The notes beneath the pieces are model-generated. The model was not told the DNA's origin and did not search any database. It saw only the letters and a list, made by a program, of their open reading frames with translations. A program made the translations under genes and the position numbers. A stretch of 64,000 nt of DNA from Kocuria salsicia (GTDB lineage Bacteria; Actinomycetota; Actinomycetes; Actinomycetales; Micrococcaceae), in contig NZ_VELE01000002.1 in NCBI RefSeq assembly GCF_007681555.1, positions 62,001 to 126,000 of the forward strand, read 5' to 3'. The first letter of the stretch is position 1, and each line of letters starts with the position of its first letter. Of the stretch, positions 46,001 to 55,896 are shown in pieces.

Positions 46001-47320
46001 TCACCAGAGCGGCTTGTCCCCCGTGCGCCAGTTGGTGCCGCGAATCCTGTCGTGCAGCGCCACGGCGGAGTGGTCCGTGAGACACGCGATCTGGTCCACG
46101 ACGAGCCGCAGCCGCGCGGCCTCCACCCCCGGGCCGTCGCTCAGCGCGCGCCAGTCCGCCGCGAAGTCGGGCGCGAGGAACCGCCCGTCGGTCTCCATGA
46201 GGGCCCCCACCAGGATGGTGAGGATCTCGTGCTGGTTGTCGTAGAGAGGCATCGCGTCCCGCACGGTCATCACGAACGCGGTGGCGATCCCCTTGAGAAC
46301 GGCGATCTCCAGCTCCGTCTCCCACGGCACCACGAGGGACGCCCGGTAGCGGGTCAGTGGCTCATCTCCCGCGACCTCCCGCGTGGCCTCCACCGCGGAC
46401 ATCGCGAAGCGCCCGATCAGCTGGCTCGTCATGTTCTTCAGCCGGGCGAGGTCCCCGCGGGTGCCGTCCATGCGCGGCACCCAGGCGGAGGTGGCCTCCA
46501 AACGGGCGAGCGCGGCATCGAGCTCGGATCCTGTGGCGGTGGGCACGTACCAGCTGCGCGCGCACTCGACCACCCGGGCGCGCTGACGCTGATCCGCGAG
46601 CGCCTCGAGCTGCAGGGCATGGGCGGCCACGGCGTCCTCGACGTCGTGCACGCTGTAGGAGATGTCGTCCGCGAGGTCCATGACCTGAGCCTCCAGACAC
46701 TTGCGGCCCTCCACCGCGCCCTCGCGGAACCACTCGAACACGGGAAGGTCGTCCTCGTACGCGCCGAACTTCCGGTTGGGCCGCCCGTCCGCACGAGGCG
46801 GGGCATCCGTGGCGGACCACGGGTACTTGCACGTGGCGTCCAGCGTGGCCCGCGTGAGGTTCAGTCCCGCGGGCTCCCCTGTGGGAGTCATGATCTTGGG
46901 CTCCAGCCGAACGAGCAGCCGCAGCGTCTGCGCGTTGCCCTCGAAACCGCCGATCTCCCGTGTCAGCTGCGCGAGCACCGTCTCGCCGTTGTGCCCGAAG
47001 GGCGGGTGCCCGAGGTCGTGGGACAGGCACGCGGCGTCGACGACGTCCGGGTCGCAGCCCAGCGCCTTGCCCAGTTCGCGCCCGATCTGCGCGACCTCCA
47101 GGGAGTGGGTCAGCCTGTTGCGCACGAAGTCGTCGCTCTGCGGCGCCACCACCTGCGTCTTCGCGGCGAGCCGGCGCAGCGCGGAGCTGTGGAGCACGCG
47201 GGCGCGGTCCCGCTCGAAGTGGCTGCGGTGCCGGTTGTGGTGGTCCTCGGTGACGAAGCGCTCGACGTCCGAGGGCTCGTAACCGGGGGCCAGGATGCCC
47301 AGACGGTCCGGGGTGTGCAC
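46001..47320 (-). CDS. dgt: Deoxyguanosinetriphosphate triphosphohydrolase-like protein (HD domain)
   Basis: A dNTPase that removes triphosphate from deoxynucleotides. The 439-residue protein shows the HD motif: RLTHSLEVAQIGREL (H72), then SHDLGHPPFGHNGE (H101, D102), and the downstream metal Asp in DLADDISYSVHDVEDA. GTG at 47320 is five bases after the dusB stop; the frame is open upstream but that is out-of-frame dusB. The gene sits in dusB-dgt order as in many actinobacteria, with dnaG two genes on. Confidence 0.95.
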   Translation of the reverse strand: MHTPDRLGILAPGYEPSDVERFVTEDHHNRHRSHFERDRARVLHSSALRRLAAKTQVVAPQSDDFVRNRLTHSLEVAQIGRELGKALGCDPDVVDAACLSHDLGHPPFGHNGETVLAQLTREIGGFEGNAQTLRLLVRLEPKIMTPTGEPAGLNLTRATLDATCKYPWSATDAPPRADGRPNRKFGAYEDDLPVFEWFREGAVEGRKCLEAQVMDLADDISYSVHDVEDAVAAHALQLEALADQRQRARVVECARSWYVPTATGSELDAALARLEATSAWVPRMDGTRGDLARLKNMTSQLIGRFAMSAVEATREVAGDEPLTRYRASLVVPWETELEIAVLKGIATAFVMTVRDAMPLYDNQHEILTILVGALMETDGRFLAPDFAADWRALSDGPGVEAARLRLVVDQIACLTDHSAVALHDRIRGTNWRTGDKPLW

Positions 47321-47325
47321 GGTGC

Positions 47326-48516
47326 TCAGCCTCCCGAGACGTCGAGCTCGGCGGCCGACAGGCCCAGGCGCTCGGCGTCGCCCAGGATGCGCGAGTCCAG
47401 CCAGCCGTCCGGCAGGTGCGGCTTCTTGGGCGAGCCGGCACGGCCGCGGGGCCCCTCGACGTCCGCCCCCGGGTAGGGCTGGTCCAGGTCCAGCTGGTCC
47501 AGCAGCTCGCGCAGCGCGGCGAGGGTGGGCACCTGCGCCATCTTCGCGCGAAGCTCCCCTCCCACCGGATAGCCCTTGAAGTACCAGGACACGTGCTTGC
47601 GGATCTCGCGGCAGCCCTTGGCCTCGTCCCCGAACTCCTCGGTGAGCAGCTCCGCGTGGCGGTACACGGTGTCCGCGACCTTCCGCACGCCCGGCCGGTA
47701 GCGGCGGGGGCTGCCCTCGAACGCGGCCTGCAGGTCCCCAAAGAGCCACGGCCGCCCCTGGCAGCCACGCCCTACGACGACGCCGTCCACCCCCGTGTGC
47801 TCGACCATCCGCACCGCGTCCTCCGCGGAGAAGATGTCCCCGTTGCCGAGCACGGGAATGTCCGGCAGTGCCTCGCGCAGGCGGGCGATGGCGTCCCAGT
47901 TCGCGGTGCCCGAGTAGTGCTGCTCCATCGTGCGTCCGTGCAGCGCGACGGCAGCCACGCCCTCGTCGCGGGCCATGCGTCCGGCGTCCAGGTAGGTCTG
48001 GTGCTCGTCGTCGATGCCGATGCGCATCTTTACGGTCACGGGGATGTCCGCCGCGGAGGCCTCGCGCACGGCGGCGCCCACAATGGCCCGGAAAAGGTCC
48101 GTCTTCCACGGCAGGGCGGAGCCGCCACCGCGCTTGGTGACCTTGGGGACGGGGCAGCCGAAGTTGAGGTCGATGTGGTCCGCGCGGTCCTCCTGCGCAA
48201 CCATCCGCACGGCCTTGCCCACGTTCACGGCGTCCACCCCGTAGATCTGGATGGAGCGCGGGGCCTCGTCCGGGTCGTGGTGGATGATCCGCAGGGACTC
48301 CGGCCTGCGCTCCACCAGGGCACGTGCGGTGACCATCTCGGTCACGTACAGCCCCCCACCGTACTCGCGGCACAGCTTTCGGAAGGACTTGTTGGTCACC
48401 CCGGCCATGGGGGCCAGCACCACGGGGACGTCCACGGTCAGGGGTCCCAGGTGCAGCGGCTTCAGGTTCAGCACGGCCGGTTCACGGTCCGTGGTCTCAG
48501 TGGTCTCGGTGTTCAT
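47326..48516 (-). CDS. dusB: tRNA-dihydrouridine synthase
   Basis: An FMN enzyme reducing specific uridines in tRNA D-loops. The 396-residue protein has APMAGVTNKSFRKLCREYG (FMN loop), the catalytic Cys in NFGCPVPKVTKRGGGS (about residue 120) and VVGRGCQGRPWLF near the phosphate site. A C-terminal helical domain follows. ATG at 48516 starts within the last 20 bases of the TPR-like gene, so they are coupled. DusB is the default bacterial assignment; A and C types differ in the C-terminus. Confidence 0.93.
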   Translation of the reverse strand: MNTETTETTDREPAVLNLKPLHLGPLTVDVPVVLAPMAGVTNKSFRKLCREYGGGLYVTEMVTARALVERRPESLRIIHHDPDEAPRSIQIYGVDAVNVGKAVRMVAQEDRADHIDLNFGCPVPKVTKRGGGSALPWKTDLFRAIVGAAVREASAADIPVTVKMRIGIDDEHQTYLDAGRMARDEGVAAVALHGRTMEQHYSGTANWDAIARLREALPDIPVLGNGDIFSAEDAVRMVEHTGVDGVVVGRGCQGRPWLFGDLQAAFEGSPRRYRPGVRKVADTVYRHAELLTEEFGDEAKGCREIRKHVSWYFKGYPVGGELRAKMAQVPTLAALRELLDQLDLDQPYPGADVEGPRGRAGSPKKPHLPDGWLDSRILGDAERLGLSAAELDVSGG

Positions 48517-49336
48517 CGCCCGCCATTGTCTCACTCCCGGGTGCGACCCCGGCCCCGATCTGCTCGATGCGCACCGCCAGCTTGAACACCCGGATCTGCT
48601 CGTCGCGGCGACCCAACGTCTTGCACACCCGCCCGAGCTCCCGCAGGCACGCCACCCACTCGTCCGTGTGGACCTCCGGATCCGGCAGCGAGGAGTACAG
48701 CGAGGACGCGCTCGTGAGCGCGTGCGCCGCCTCGGGCCAGGCCATGTCCGCAACGGCCAGGTGCGCCAGGCCCTGCCAGCACAGAATCTGCCCGGCCACG
48801 TCCCGGCGCCGCTCGCAGCCCGCAAGCACGGTCTCGTAGTGCTCCGCGGCCAGCCGACGCCGTCCCGCCGCCTGTGCCGCCGTGGCCAGGTGGGAGGTCC
48901 AGCGCAGGTCCTCGCGCGTGACGAACACCGGGCCGTCTGCCTCCCCGGCGGGCCGCGCGGGATCCACCACCCCCGCGGCGTCGGCCCCCTCCTGAAACAC
49001 GCGGTACGCGTCCCACGGACGGGCCTGCGCGAGCAGCACGTCCCCAAGTTCCTCCAGGCAGCGCACCCGCCCGCCCACGGTGCGAGCGCTGCGCGGCGCA
49101 CGGCGGTACTGCACCGCCCCGATCCGGTAGTGGTGCTCGGCGGCCGCGAGGTTCCCGGCGTCGCGCTCCAGGTCTCCCAACGACGACGCCGCGTCGCCGG
49201 CCTGGCACCACGCCTCGCCCAGGCGCGCGGTCCGCAGCGCGTCCGAGAACGCCTCCCGGGCTCCGGGGACGTCCCCGCGCTGCACGGCGGCGGTGCCCCG
49301 TTTGAGGCGACGGGCGGAGGTCTGTGCTGCGAACAC
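48497..49336 (-). CDS. TPR-like hypothetical protein
   Basis: A 279-residue, all-helical, Ala/Arg-rich protein. Segments such as RLKRGTAAVQRGDVPGAREAF, LAAAEHHYRIGAVQYRR, RRLAAEHYETVLAGCER and LRELGRVCKTLGRRDEQIRVF are spaced like tetratricopeptide repeats (about six). No membrane segment or catalytic motif. TPR proteins are scaffolds; no partner is evident. GTG at 49336 is the visible start. It overlaps dusB by 20 bp, so it is probably made together with it. Confidence 0.8.
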   Translation of the reverse strand: MFAAQTSARRLKRGTAAVQRGDVPGAREAFSDALRTARLGEAWCQAGDAASSLGDLERDAGNLAAAEHHYRIGAVQYRRAPRSARTVGGRVRCLEELGDVLLAQARPWDAYRVFQEGADAAGVVDPARPAGEADGPVFVTREDLRWTSHLATAAQAAGRRRLAAEHYETVLAGCERRRDVAGQILCWQGLAHLAVADMAWPEAAHALTSASSLYSSLPDPEVHTDEWVACLRELGRVCKTLGRRDEQIRVFKLAVRIEQIGAGVAPGSETMAGDEHRDH

Positions 49337-49441
49337 TGGGGGCTCCCGGTCTGAGACGGTCGGAGGGGACGGGTGAAGAACACGGGCGGTGGAGAATCCG
49401 GGCGGGTGGCAGAGCGAGTCTGCCGGGCAGGGGCTGTGTGC

Positions 49442-50806
49442 TCAGAGGATCCGGCGGCCGGCAGGGGACGGCTGCAGGGTCAGAAAAAGAGGATCGCGGA
49501 AACCGCGCTCGGCAAAGGTGGAGCACACGGAGCGCGCCAGGGAGTCAACGGCGTGCACCGGGGCGAGTGCCAGCACGGAGCCGCCGAAGCCACCGCCCAC
49601 CACCTTGGCACCCAGGGCGCCGGCGTCGACGCACGCGGCCACGGCGGCGTCGAGCTCCGGGACGGAGACCTGGCAGTCCAGTCGCATGGACTCGTGGCCG
49701 GCCACGAGCAGGCGGCCCACGAGCGACCAGTCCGCGTCCGGCGTCGCGAGCTCGTCCGCAATCCGCACGGAGCGGACCATCTCGGTGAGCGAGTGCCGCA
49801 GCCGCAGCCGCACGCCCTCGGGGTCGCCGTCCAGGGGCGCACCGTCCGCGAGGACGGCGTCGAAGCGGGCGAGCGCCGCGGCGGCGTCGTCCTCCGAGGG
49901 GTGCTCCGGCAGCGCGTCCCGCAGCCGGCCCACGCCGAGGACCGCGGCGGCCGCCTCGCACTCGGCGCGGCGGGAGCTGTACTGCCCGTCCGCGAGCCGG
50001 TGGGGTGCGCGGGTGTCCACCGCGAGCCAGGTGAGTCCGGCGGCGGCGGGCTCCGCGGGCAGGCTCGCCACGTCGAAGTCCCGGCAGTCCAGCGCCAGTG
50101 TCTCCCCCGCATGCGAGCGCAGGGACGCCGTCTGGTCCAGACCGCCCGTGTTGGCGCCCACGATGTAGTTCTCCGCGTCCATGCACGCGCGGGCCAGGGC
50201 GCGGCGCGGGGCCTCGTCCGGATCGTCGTTGCCCGTGCTCAGCGAGAACAGGGCGAGGGCCACGGAGCACTCGAGCGCCGCGGAGGACGCAAGGCCAGCA
50301 CCGATCGGCACGGTGGAGTCCACCATGAGGTCCGCCCCGAAGCCGGGGGCCAGTGCGAGCTCGGGAACCGCGACGGGGTGGGCCGAACGGCCTGTGGCCA
50401 CGCGGTCCATGCCCCACGCCACGCCGGCCGCATAGCCGAACCAGCCGCCGACGGAGCCGGGGGCCACGTCCGCCACGCGCACCTCGCGCAGCCGCTCGTC
50501 CGCCACGGACTCGTCTGCGTCCTGCAGCGAGCGCGCGCGCAGCAGCCCGTCCGTGCGCGGAGCCGCGGCTGTGAGAGTGACGTACTGGTGGGCGAAGGGC
50601 AGGCACGTGCCGCCGGAGAAGTCGGTGTACTCGCCCATGAGGTTCGCCCGCCCCGGTGCCGCCCACACGCCCACCGGGGGGCGTCCGAAGGCCTGTTCGA
50701 AGTGTTCCCCCAGCGCCCGGGCCCGCCGTGCGACGTCCGGCTGGGCCACCCACTGCGGGCAGTCGCCCTCCTCCGGGACGGTGGCGACGCTGAGTTCACA
50801 GGACAC
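49442..50806 (-). CDS. galK: Galactokinase
   Basis: A GHMP-family kinase phosphorylating galactose at C1 (Leloir pathway). The 454-residue protein is longer than usual (about 390). Motif 1 is GRANLMGEYTDFSGG where most galactokinases have GRVNLIGEHTDYNGG; motif 2 is PIGAGLASSAALE in place of P.GAGLSSSAA; motif 3 is VVGGGFGGSVLAL. GTG at 50806 has GGAGGAA upstream. The neighbouring sugar porter is broken, and no galT or galE is present here. A 6-bp hairpin (49408-49424) follows the stop. The His-to-Tyr and Ser-to-Ala changes make full activity uncertain. Confidence 0.88.
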   Translation of the reverse strand: MSCELSVATVPEEGDCPQWVAQPDVARRARALGEHFEQAFGRPPVGVWAAPGRANLMGEYTDFSGGTCLPFAHQYVTLTAAAPRTDGLLRARSLQDADESVADERLREVRVADVAPGSVGGWFGYAAGVAWGMDRVATGRSAHPVAVPELALAPGFGADLMVDSTVPIGAGLASSAALECSVALALFSLSTGNDDPDEAPRRALARACMDAENYIVGANTGGLDQTASLRSHAGETLALDCRDFDVASLPAEPAAAGLTWLAVDTRAPHRLADGQYSSRRAECEAAAAVLGVGRLRDALPEHPSEDDAAAALARFDAVLADGAPLDGDPEGVRLRLRHSLTEMVRSVRIADELATPDADWSLVGRLLVAGHESMRLDCQVSVPELDAAVAACVDAGALGAKVVGGGFGGSVLALAPVHAVDSLARSVCSTFAERGFRDPLFLTLQPSPAGRRIL

Positions 50807-50931
50807 GGACGGGTTCCTCCTGGTGCGGGCGGACGGGGACGGACGGCAGTGGCGCACCGTGCCGTCTCAGCGGGCAGCCCACTGCCGGGCAGGGTACGGC
50901 CCGGGTGGGGTGCGCGAGACCCCATTGTCCA

Positions 50932-51854
50932 CTACACGCCCACACCGCGCGAAAGTGCTGTCCGAGTTCTTCCAGACTCCGGTCCCTGGTCTCCGGAACC
51001 ACCCGGTGCACCCACACCAGGGCCACGAGCTGCAGTGCCACGAAAACCAGCACCGTCCACCCCACGCCCAGGGCGTTCGTGAGCGGCGGGAGCGTCAGCC
51101 CCACCACGAAGGTCATCATCCACAGCAGCCACGCGCACACGCCCATGCCCACGCGCCGCAGCAGCACCATGGACAGCGCCACCGCCGCGACCCCACGAGG
51201 CCGGGGGACGATGTTCGCGTAGAACGCACCGTTGCCTCCGAATCCGGAGTCCTGGAGCACGCTCACCCCGTAGTGCTGGACGGCGTTGATGCCGGAGATC
51301 TGGTTGATCACGGCCATGGACAAACCCAGCACGAAGACCCTGCGGATCCACGGGATGCGCACCAGGTCCAGCAGCCCGGCGCATGGCCGGTCACGATCCC
51401 GGTCTCCGTCCCGCGCGGCGAGCTCCAGGACCTGCTCGGCCTCCCGTGGACTGTAGGCGTCTTCTCGGATCCGGTGCAGCGCCCGGCGCGCCTCCTCGGC
51501 CCGCCCCTGTCCGGCCAGCCAGCGCGGGGACTCCGGGACCACGGTCATCCCGATCCACAGCGCCAGGGCGGGAACGGTGGCGAGCACGAGCATGTAGCGC
51601 CACACGTGCGCAACGTGGCCGAAGGCCGTCGCCAGCCCCGCGTTGAACACGAACGCGAGCGCCTGCCCACCCACGAGCATCAGCTCGTTCTGGGCCACCA
51701 GTCGCCCGCGCAGGTGGACGGGGGCAAGCTCCGCGAGAAACACCGGGACGACGACGGACGAGGCACCCACCGCGAGTCCCAGCACTGCCCGTGCGGCCAC
51801 CAGGACCGGGATGGACGGTGCGGCCGCGCAGCCGATCGTGGCGAGCACGAACAC
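50932..51854 (-). pseudogene. Truncated and internally deleted MFS sugar porter
   Basis: The product matches sugar porters from the third helix on: PVFLAELAPVHLRGRLVAQNE, VVPESPRWLAGQGRAEEA and QISGINAVQHYGVSVLQDSGF are classic. The first two helices and the GRxGRR loop are missing: homology begins at about 51854, next to a GNAT gene. A second gap of about 100 residues lies after YANIVPRPRG, since the next segment (GMGVCAWLLWMMTFVVGLT) belongs to the tenth to eleventh helix. The conserved end VPETRDRSLEELGQHF is present at about 50932, but no stop follows and the frame runs into galK to 50796. Confidence 0.8.
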
Positions 51855-51898
51855 GACGGGAGGGCTGCAACGTTCAACGGATCGGCTGGGGCCGGTCC

Positions 51899-52864
51899 TC
51901 AGTCGAGGACAAGTGTCTCCGTCTCCGTGATCACGCGGGCCACCCCGGCGTCCAGGAGGTTGTCCACCACGGCCACGAGTGGGCCCATGGCGTCGTCCAC
52001 CTCGACCTCCACCGGGTAGTCGCTCACGAGCAGCGCAAGCAGCTTCTCCAGCGCGGCACCCGTCTGCGCCTCCGTGGCACCGGCGGCGCCGGGCACGTAC
52101 CCGAGCAGCACATCCGCGATCTCGTTGGGCTGCGGCTCGTCGTGCGGGTTGGCCGGGTCGAACGGGCGGTAGCTCACGGCGAAGGCCGCGATCTGGCCCC
52201 GCTCATCCTCCGGCGAGATGCCGCGGCGCAGCACAACGGCCCCGTAGGCCCCGGCGGTGTCCGAGAGGAACTGCTTGTTGACGGCGCCGATGCTCACATC
52301 CCCCACCGGGTCCCACTCGTGGACCGCTCGGTAGAACGCCTCGACGGCGCGTGTGAGCTCCACGGAGCCCGTGGCCAGGTCCTCCACGGACTCGGTGGCC
52401 GCGCCTTCCGGGGTGCTGTCCAGCGTGGGCAGCGGCAGGGCACCGGCGTCCACGCGGACCACCCGCGAGCGCATGGCGCCCGTGAAGCCCAGTGAGCGGG
52501 CGAAGCCCTCCCCCGTGGACTCGGGTGCCACCCGGGTGCGCAGGGCGCTGACGTCCACCCCGCCGGCGGCGGCAGCGGCCCGCAACCGGGACACCAGTTC
52601 CCGGCCGATGCCCTCACGCCGGTGGTCCGGGGCCACCTCGACGGACAGCCACAGCCGCTGCGGGTGCCACGCGGAGGCGTAGCAGACCCCGGCGGCGACC
52701 GGGACGCCGTCGTCGGTGGCCACGAGCGTGACGGAGAACCCGCTCTGGTCCTGCGCACCCAGCCGGGCGCGGAACGCCTGGACCGGTGCGGACTCGGCGT
52801 CCGGCCACAGTTCGAGCAGGCGCAGGTCGTCGTCCTCGCGCCAGGGGCGGTAGTCGATGCTCAT
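51899..52864 (-). CDS. GNAT family acetyltransferase
   Basis: A 321-residue protein. The N-terminal half is a GNAT domain with VEVAPDHRREGIGREL (about residues 75-90) as the acetyl-CoA loop and GEGFARSLGFTGAMRSRVV at its end. The C-terminal half (EFYRAVHEWDPVGDVSIGAV style) may be a second, degenerate GNAT lobe. The target is unknown. It lies 7 bp after the glyS stop, so it is probably the second gene of a glyS operon. Confidence 0.85.
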   Translation of the reverse strand: MSIDYRPWREDDDLRLLELWPDAESAPVQAFRARLGAQDQSGFSVTLVATDDGVPVAAGVCYASAWHPQRLWLSVEVAPDHRREGIGRELVSRLRAAAAAGGVDVSALRTRVAPESTGEGFARSLGFTGAMRSRVVRVDAGALPLPTLDSTPEGAATESVEDLATGSVELTRAVEAFYRAVHEWDPVGDVSIGAVNKQFLSDTAGAYGAVVLRRGISPEDERGQIAAFAVSYRPFDPANPHDEPQPNEIADVLLGYVPGAAGATEAQTGAALEKLLALLVSDYPVEVEVDDAMGPLVAVVDNLLDAGVARVITETETLVLD

Positions 52865-52871
52865 TCGGTTC

Positions 52872-54254
52872 CTACTTCTCCAGGCGCTCGGCCAGGTACT
52901 GCTGCACGCGGTCCAGGCCCACGCGCTCCTGGGTCATCTCATCACGCGAGCGGATGGTCACGGCCTGGTCCTCGAGGGTGTCGAAGTCCACGGTGATGCA
53001 GAACGGCGTGCCGATCTCGTCCTGGCGGCGGTAGCGGCGCCCGATCGCCCCCGCGTCGTCGTAGTCGATGTTCCAGCGGCGGCGCAGCTCGGCGTCCAGG
53101 TTCTGGGCGGCGGGGCGCAGATCCTCCTTCTTGGACAGCGGCAGCACCGCGGCCTTCACCGGCGCCAGGCGCGGGTCCAGGCGCAGCACGGTGCGGGTGT
53201 CCACGCCGCCCTTGGTGTTCGGCGCCTCGTCCTCGAGGTAGGCGTCCACCAGGAACGCCATCATGGAGCGGGTCAGCCCGAAGGACGGCTCGATCACGTA
53301 CGGGGTGTAGCGCTCGCCGGAGGCCTGGTCGAAGTACTGCATCTTGGTGCCGGAGGCCTCGGTGTGGTTGGTGAGGTCGAAGTCCGTGCGGTTCGCCACG
53401 CCCATCAGCTCACCCCACTCGGAGCCCTGGAAGCCGAAGCGGTACTCGATGTCGATCGTGCCGTCCGAGTAGTGCGCGCGGTCGTCCGCCGGGACGTCGT
53501 AGCGGCGCATGTTGTCCGGGTTCACGCCCAGGTCCACGAACCAGTCCCAGCACGCCTCGACCCACTCGTCGAAGTAGCGCTTGGCCTCGTCCGGGTGGAT
53601 GAAGTACTCGATCTCCATCTGCTCGAACTCGCGCGTGCGGAAGATGAAGTTGCCCGGGGTGATCTCGTTGCGGAACGCCTTGCCGATCTGCCCGATGCCG
53701 AACGGCGGCTTCTTGCGCGCGGCGGTCACCACGTTGAGGAAGTTCACGAAGATGCCCTGGGCGGTCTCCGGGCGCAGGAAGTGCTTGCCCTCCTCGTTGT
53801 CCACGGGGCCCAGGAAGGTCTTCATCAGACCGGAGAACTGCTGCGGCTCGGTCCACTTGCCGTCCTGGCCCGTCTCCGGGTCCTTGACGTCCGCCAGGCC
53901 GTTGACCGGGGGGTGGCCGTGCTTGGCCTCATAGGCCTCCAGCAGGTGGTCCGCGCGGTAGCGCTTGTGGGTGTGCAGGGACTCGACCAGCGGATCCGTG
54001 AACGTCTCCACGTGCCCGGAGGCCTGCCACACCGCGGACGGCAGGATGATCGAGGAGTCCAGGCCCACCATGTCCGCGCGGCCGCGCACAAAGGTCTGCC
54101 ACCACTCGCGCTTGATGTTCTCCTTCAGCTCCGCGCCCAGGGGCCCGTAGTCCCACGCGGAGCGCGAACCCCCGTAGATCTCACCCGCCTGGAACACGAA
54201 GCCCCGGCGCTTGGCCAGGGAGATGACATTGTCCAGGGTGGATTTCGGGGCCAT
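52872..54254 (-). CDS. glyS: Glycyl-tRNA synthetase (alpha2 type)
   Basis: A class II synthetase charging tRNA-Gly, of the single-chain dimeric type. The 460-residue length fits. It starts [23 protein letters not shown]; motif 2 is around [20 protein letters not shown] (about residue 190), followed by EYFIHPDE. Motif 3 includes [15 protein letters not shown] (about residue 325). The C-terminal anticodon-binding domain ends YLAERLEK. The upstream 240 bp hold no gene and only a weak -10 candidate (TACGCT, 54363-54358). Confidence 0.97.
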   Translation of the reverse strand: MAPKSTLDNVISLAKRRGFVFQAGEIYGGSRSAWDYGPLGAELKENIKREWWQTFVRGRADMVGLDSSIILPSAVWQASGHVETFTDPLVESLHTHKRYRADHLLEAYEAKHGHPPVNGLADVKDPETGQDGKWTEPQQFSGLMKTFLGPVDNEEGKHFLRPETAQGIFVNFLNVVTAARKKPPFGIGQIGKAFRNEITPGNFIFRTREFEQMEIEYFIHPDEAKRYFDEWVEACWDWFVDLGVNPDNMRRYDVPADDRAHYSDGTIDIEYRFGFQGSEWGELMGVANRTDFDLTNHTEASGTKMQYFDQASGERYTPYVIEPSFGLTRSMMAFLVDAYLEDEAPNTKGGVDTRTVLRLDPRLAPVKAAVLPLSKKEDLRPAAQNLDAELRRRWNIDYDDAGAIGRRYRRQDEIGTPFCITVDFDTLEDQAVTIRSRDEMTQERVGLDRVQQYLAERLEK

Positions 54255-54498
54255 GCGGTCTCACTTCCGTTTCTCGCGCGGACCTCGCGAGGGCTCGCGC
54301 GTGGGGAATCGGTCTGGGGTGCGCTGCCCGTGGGCGCGGGCGCGCGGTTCAGGGACAAGCGTAGCGAGGTGCCGCGACGCTCGCCTAAACACGCTCTGTC
54401 CCTGCCGCCGCGCACACGTCCGGCCACGGCGACGTCGCCCGTTCCCCTGCTCGCCGCGGGTCCCGTTCCTCGCCCGCTGCGGGACTGCTACCAGCCCG

Positions 54499-55692
54499 CT
54501 ACGAGACGAACGCGGAGATCCCCGTCAGCGCGCGGGCCACGATGAGCGAGTTGATGTGGTAGCTGCCCTCGTAGGTGTGGATGGCCTCGACGTCCGCCAT
54601 GATCTTGGCGATCCCGTGGTCGCTCAGCAGCCCGTTTCCACCCAACGCGTCCCTGGCCTGCGCGGCAGACTGGCGGGATAGTCGCGTGGCCGTGGACTTG
54701 GCGAGTGCGGCGTGCATCATCTCCAGCTCGCCGTCGTCCTGCACACGCGTCACCTGTGCCATCAGCCCGGAGCTGGCCGCGAGGTTGCCGGCGACCTCAG
54801 CAATCACCTGCTGGATCAGCTGGAAGCTCGCGATGGGCCTGCCGAACTGGACGCGCTCAAGGGTGTAGTCGCGCAGGATGTCGAGCAGCGCCTGCTGCGC
54901 GCCCACCGCCTGCCAGCCCACCCACGCGCGCGAGTCCTTGAGCAGGTCGTTGGTGGCCGCGAAGTCCGCGGCACCCGGCAGCAGCGCATCCGCGGGCAGA
55001 CGCAGGTCGGTTAGCTCCACGTCAGCGTTCTGCATGATCCGCAGCCCGATCTTGTGCTCGATCTTGGTGGCCGAGTACCCCGGCAGAGCGGTGTCCACGG
55101 CAAAGCACTTGACGAGTCCGTCGGCGGTGTCCCTGGCCCACACGAGCGCGAGATCCGCCACGGTGCCGAGCCCGATCCACCGCTTGGAGCCGTTGAGCAC
55201 CCAGCCGTCCCCGTCCCGGGTGGCGGTGGTGGCCAGCCCACCGGCGATGTCCGAGCCGTGCTCCGGCTCGGTGAGGCAGAACGCGCCGAGCTGCCGCAGC
55301 TCCTTGAGTCCGGGCAGCCACGTCTGCTTCTGCTCCTCGGAGCCGAACGCCTCCAGGGTGCCCACAATCAGCTCGTTGTGGATGCCCAGCAGCGCGGAGA
55401 GGGAGAGGTCCGCCCGGGCGACCTGCACGTGCACGAGGTTCTGGAACAGCCGGGACCCGCCGCTCTCGGCCAGCCGCCCCAGGCTCAGGTCTGCCAGCCC
55501 GGGCAGCAGCTCTCTGGCCAGTTCCTCGCGGTTCCAGTAGCCCACGCTCTGGTAACGCACCTGGGTCTGGAGATGATCCGTGATGCCCCGCAACCGTTCG
55601 CGCTCCTGCGCGCTGAGCAGGTGCTCCAGGTGGAGGAGGTCAGTGCTGGGAAGGTGGGCGGTGGCGCGCTGGGGTGATGCGGCTGGGCTCAT
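54499..55692 (-). CDS. Acyl-CoA dehydrogenase (glutaryl-CoA dehydrogenase-like)
   Basis: An FAD enzyme that forms enoyl-CoA. The 397-residue protein has the ACAD signature AFCLTEPEHGSDIAGG (about residue 140), the FAD/ETF contacts around QFGRPIASFQLIQQ, and ALGGNGLLSDHGIAKIMADVE. The base is the Glu in TYEGSYHINSLIVARALTG, placed as in the glutaryl-CoA dehydrogenase group, though the true substrate is not known. ATG at 55692 is 205 bp from a divergent MarR gene whose probable operator overlaps its promoter. mmsB and mmsA nearby suggest branched-chain amino acid breakdown. Confidence 0.93.
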   Translation of the reverse strand: MSPAASPQRATAHLPSTDLLHLEHLLSAQERERLRGITDHLQTQVRYQSVGYWNREELARELLPGLADLSLGRLAESGGSRLFQNLVHVQVARADLSLSALLGIHNELIVGTLEAFGSEEQKQTWLPGLKELRQLGAFCLTEPEHGSDIAGGLATTATRDGDGWVLNGSKRWIGLGTVADLALVWARDTADGLVKCFAVDTALPGYSATKIEHKIGLRIMQNADVELTDLRLPADALLPGAADFAATNDLLKDSRAWVGWQAVGAQQALLDILRDYTLERVQFGRPIASFQLIQQVIAEVAGNLAASSGLMAQVTRVQDDGELEMMHAALAKSTATRLSRQSAAQARDALGGNGLLSDHGIAKIMADVEAIHTYEGSYHINSLIVARALTGISAFVS

Positions 55693-55727
55693 GATCCTGA
55701 TCCTCGGGGTAGTGGGCAGGTCGAAAG

Positions 55728-55744
55728 TAGTACGTCCGACTATA
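55728..55744 (-). promoter_or_regulatory. Promoter and operator-like repeat of the acyl-CoA dehydrogenase gene
   Basis: On the minus strand a -10 TATAGT (55744-55739) is overlapped by TAGT-N7-ACTA (55742-55728), an inverted repeat of the size MarR dimers bind. Binding there would block transcription start. The upstream MarR gene is the natural candidate. Confidence 0.5.
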
Positions 55745-55884
55745 TCCGAGGAATGCACCTGCTGGTGGTGCGGATCACACTCCCCGGTCGGGTGCGCGGC
55801 AGTCGCGGCAGACCCGGCGGACGGAAACCCGCCCGGGGCAGGGTCGACGACGCCGTCCGCCACGGAGTGCCTGCGCCGGGCACG

Positions 55885-55890
55885 TAGAAT
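55885..55890 (+). promoter_or_regulatory. -10 box of the MarR gene; leaderless start
   Basis: TAGAAT ends six bases before the ATG at 55897, so transcription should begin at or next to the A of the start codon. There is no Shine-Dalgarno, in keeping with a leaderless mRNA. Confidence 0.6.
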
Positions 55891-55896
55891 GCGGGC

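Noticed and set aside
46001-48373. A dgt-dusB fusion in one frame
   Set aside because: The upstream part is out of frame with the real dusB, which is complete at 47326-48516. dgt has its own start at 47320.
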